DNA of 64,000 nucleotides from assembly GCF_029522115.1 (NCBI RefSeq), contig NZ_JAKWFK010000006.1, positions 248,001-312,000 on the forward strand, in the 5' to 3' direction. A model generated the notes under the pieces. It made no database searches, had not been told where the DNA came from, and worked only from the letters and a program-made list of their open reading frames with translations. The position numbers and the translations under genes were made by a program. This document shows, in pieces, positions 63,228 through 64,000 of the stretch (within the stretch, counting starts at the first letter, position 1; the number at the start of each line of letters is the position of its first letter). The stretch is from Trinickia sp. Y13. GTDB taxonomy: Bacteria; Pseudomonadota; Gammaproteobacteria; Burkholderiales; Burkholderiaceae.

Positions 63228-64000
63228 TCAGACGTTTGAACGCTCGACTTCGACGAGACAATCGTAGAACGTCGCCGAACCGCCCAGGTCGGTCAGCGCC
63301 TGGCTAGTGACCTGATTGGCGTTGCACCCGTCCGGGGCGAGCTTTTTCCACCAGATCGACAAACCTACGACCACGCCTTCGCGCGCTCGATCCGACACCC
63401 GGGCGCGGGCGAGAAAAGCGCCCCGGTCGTTGCGGATCCGGACCATATCGCCGTCGCCGATGCGACGTATCGCCGCATCCGCCGGATGAATGTCTAGGCG
63501 CGGCTCGCGCTCGCTTTCGCGCAGGCTGTCGATGTTGACGAACGTGCTGTTCAGAAAGTGGCGCGCCGGCGGCGAAATCATCGCGAGCGGGTAGCGGGCC
63601 GCGAGCTCGGGTGACCCGTCGGCGGATTCATACGGCGGTACGTAATCAGGCAGAGGATCCATCCCTTCACGCTCGAGCAAGGTGCTCGCGAATTCGCATT
63701 TGCCCGATGGCGTGCGAAACCCGCCTTCGGCGAACGGCGCATCGGGCAAGTTCAGCTTGGCCCAGCCTTGTTCGTTCAGCCGAGTCCAATCGATGCCCTG
63801 AAGCGCGGGGTCCTCCCAACGAAACGCGCTACGGCCGATCGCTTCGTCGCTGTCGAAGAGCGCCGGCTCGTCGAGCCCCATGCGCTGCGCGAGACCGCGG
63901 AAGATTTCCGTGTTCGGCCGCGCTTGCCCGATCGGCGCGATCGCTGGCCGATTGACCATGACGTAGGTGTGACCGTACGAGCGATGCACGTCGAAATGCT
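63228..64000 (-). CDS. Molybdopterin-dependent oxidoreductase, C-terminal part (runs off the window)
   Basis: Partial: the gene is transcribed leftwards and its 5' end lies beyond 64000. The visible 256 residues begin within HFDVHRSYGHTYVMVNRPAIAP and include the ARPNTEIF segment, and end with the C-terminal molydopterin dinucleotide-binding domain (LDIHPADAAIRRIGDGDMVRIRNDRGAF, and NANQVTSQALTDLGG). It belongs to the formate dehydrogenase/DMSO reductase superfamily; the substrate cannot be told from this end. No start codon is claimed. Confidence 0.85.
   Translation of the reverse strand, partial: HFDVHRSYGHTYVMVNRPAIAPIGQARPNTEIFRGLAQRMGLDEPALFDSDEAIGRSAFRWEDPALQGIDWTRLNEQGWAKLNLPDAPFAEGGFRTPSGKCEFASTLLEREGMDPLPDYVPPYESADGSPELAARYPLAMISPPARHFLNSTFVNIDSLRESEREPRLDIHPADAAIRRIGDGDMVRIRNDRGAFLARARVSDRAREGVVVGLSIWWKKLAPDGCNANQVTSQALTDLGGSATFYDCLVEVERSNV

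Overview
The window is a GC-rich (roughly 65 %) stretch of conserved chromosome from a member of the Burkholderiaceae, Burkholderia sensu lato (Burkholderia, Paraburkholderia, Trinickia or a relative). The assignment rests on gene order and protein features: a complete mraZ-to-ftsZ division/wall cluster followed by lpxC, rplU-rpmA-obgE-proB beside a CNP1-like lipoprotein and rppH, pilBCD-coaE-zapD-yacG, nrdA-nrdB followed by a Lys/Ala-rich histone H1-like gene, and the aroQ-accB-accC-prmA-DUF3426-tpx run. I see no insertion sequence, prophage, CRISPR array, toxin-antitoxin pair or defence locus.

Layout: 1-9.1 kb, rightward: a nucleotidyltransferase-like orphan, a TlpA thioredoxin, aroQ, accBC, prmA, a DUF3426 zinc-ribbon membrane protein with a 17-unit tandem repeat, tpx, a PfkB-family kinase and a glycine-zipper lipoprotein. 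9.1-17.1 kb, leftward: histone H1-like gene, nrdB, nrdA, ampD, a PP0621 protein and a CcsA/YpjD-like membrane protein. 17.2-19.2 kb: ffh and hpt. 19.4-26 kb: proS, rppH, CNP1-like lipoprotein, proB, obgE, rpmA, rplU. 26.2-29.4 kb: octaprenyl diphosphate synthase, tRNA-Pro(CGG), a cupin, a CNNM/CBS transporter. 29.5-34.7 kb: pilB, pilC, pilD, coaE, zapD, yacG. 34.9-42 kb: a MutT-type Nudix protein, a DUF815 ATPase, argJ, secA, a DUF721 protein and lpxC. 42.7-60.2 kb: the dcw cluster, leftward from mraZ to ftsZ, 15 genes. 60.5-64 kb: coq7, fadD and the C-terminal part of a molybdopterin oxidoreductase that leaves the window.

Functionally this is housekeeping: fatty acid and isoprenoid supply, deoxynucleotide synthesis, protein targeting (ffh, secA), peptidoglycan precursor synthesis and divisome assembly, lipid A commitment (lpxC), peptidoglycan recycling (ampD), and amino acid synthesis (aroQ, proB, argJ).

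The most informative signals beyond the genes are regulatory. A sigma70-type promoter upstream of mraZ has a -10 element overlapped by four hexamers spaced exactly 10 bp apart, fitting an MraZ operator. Two NrdR-like boxes 31 bp apart sit on the nrdA promoter. Also notable are a 10-bp, 3-nt-loop hairpin just ahead of proS, a strong terminator between rpmA and obgE, seven ATGA start/stop overlaps in the dcw cluster, and a 672-bp gap with no convincing gene between ftsZ and lpxC. I did not find a convincing undescribed system; the leads are listed with tests.
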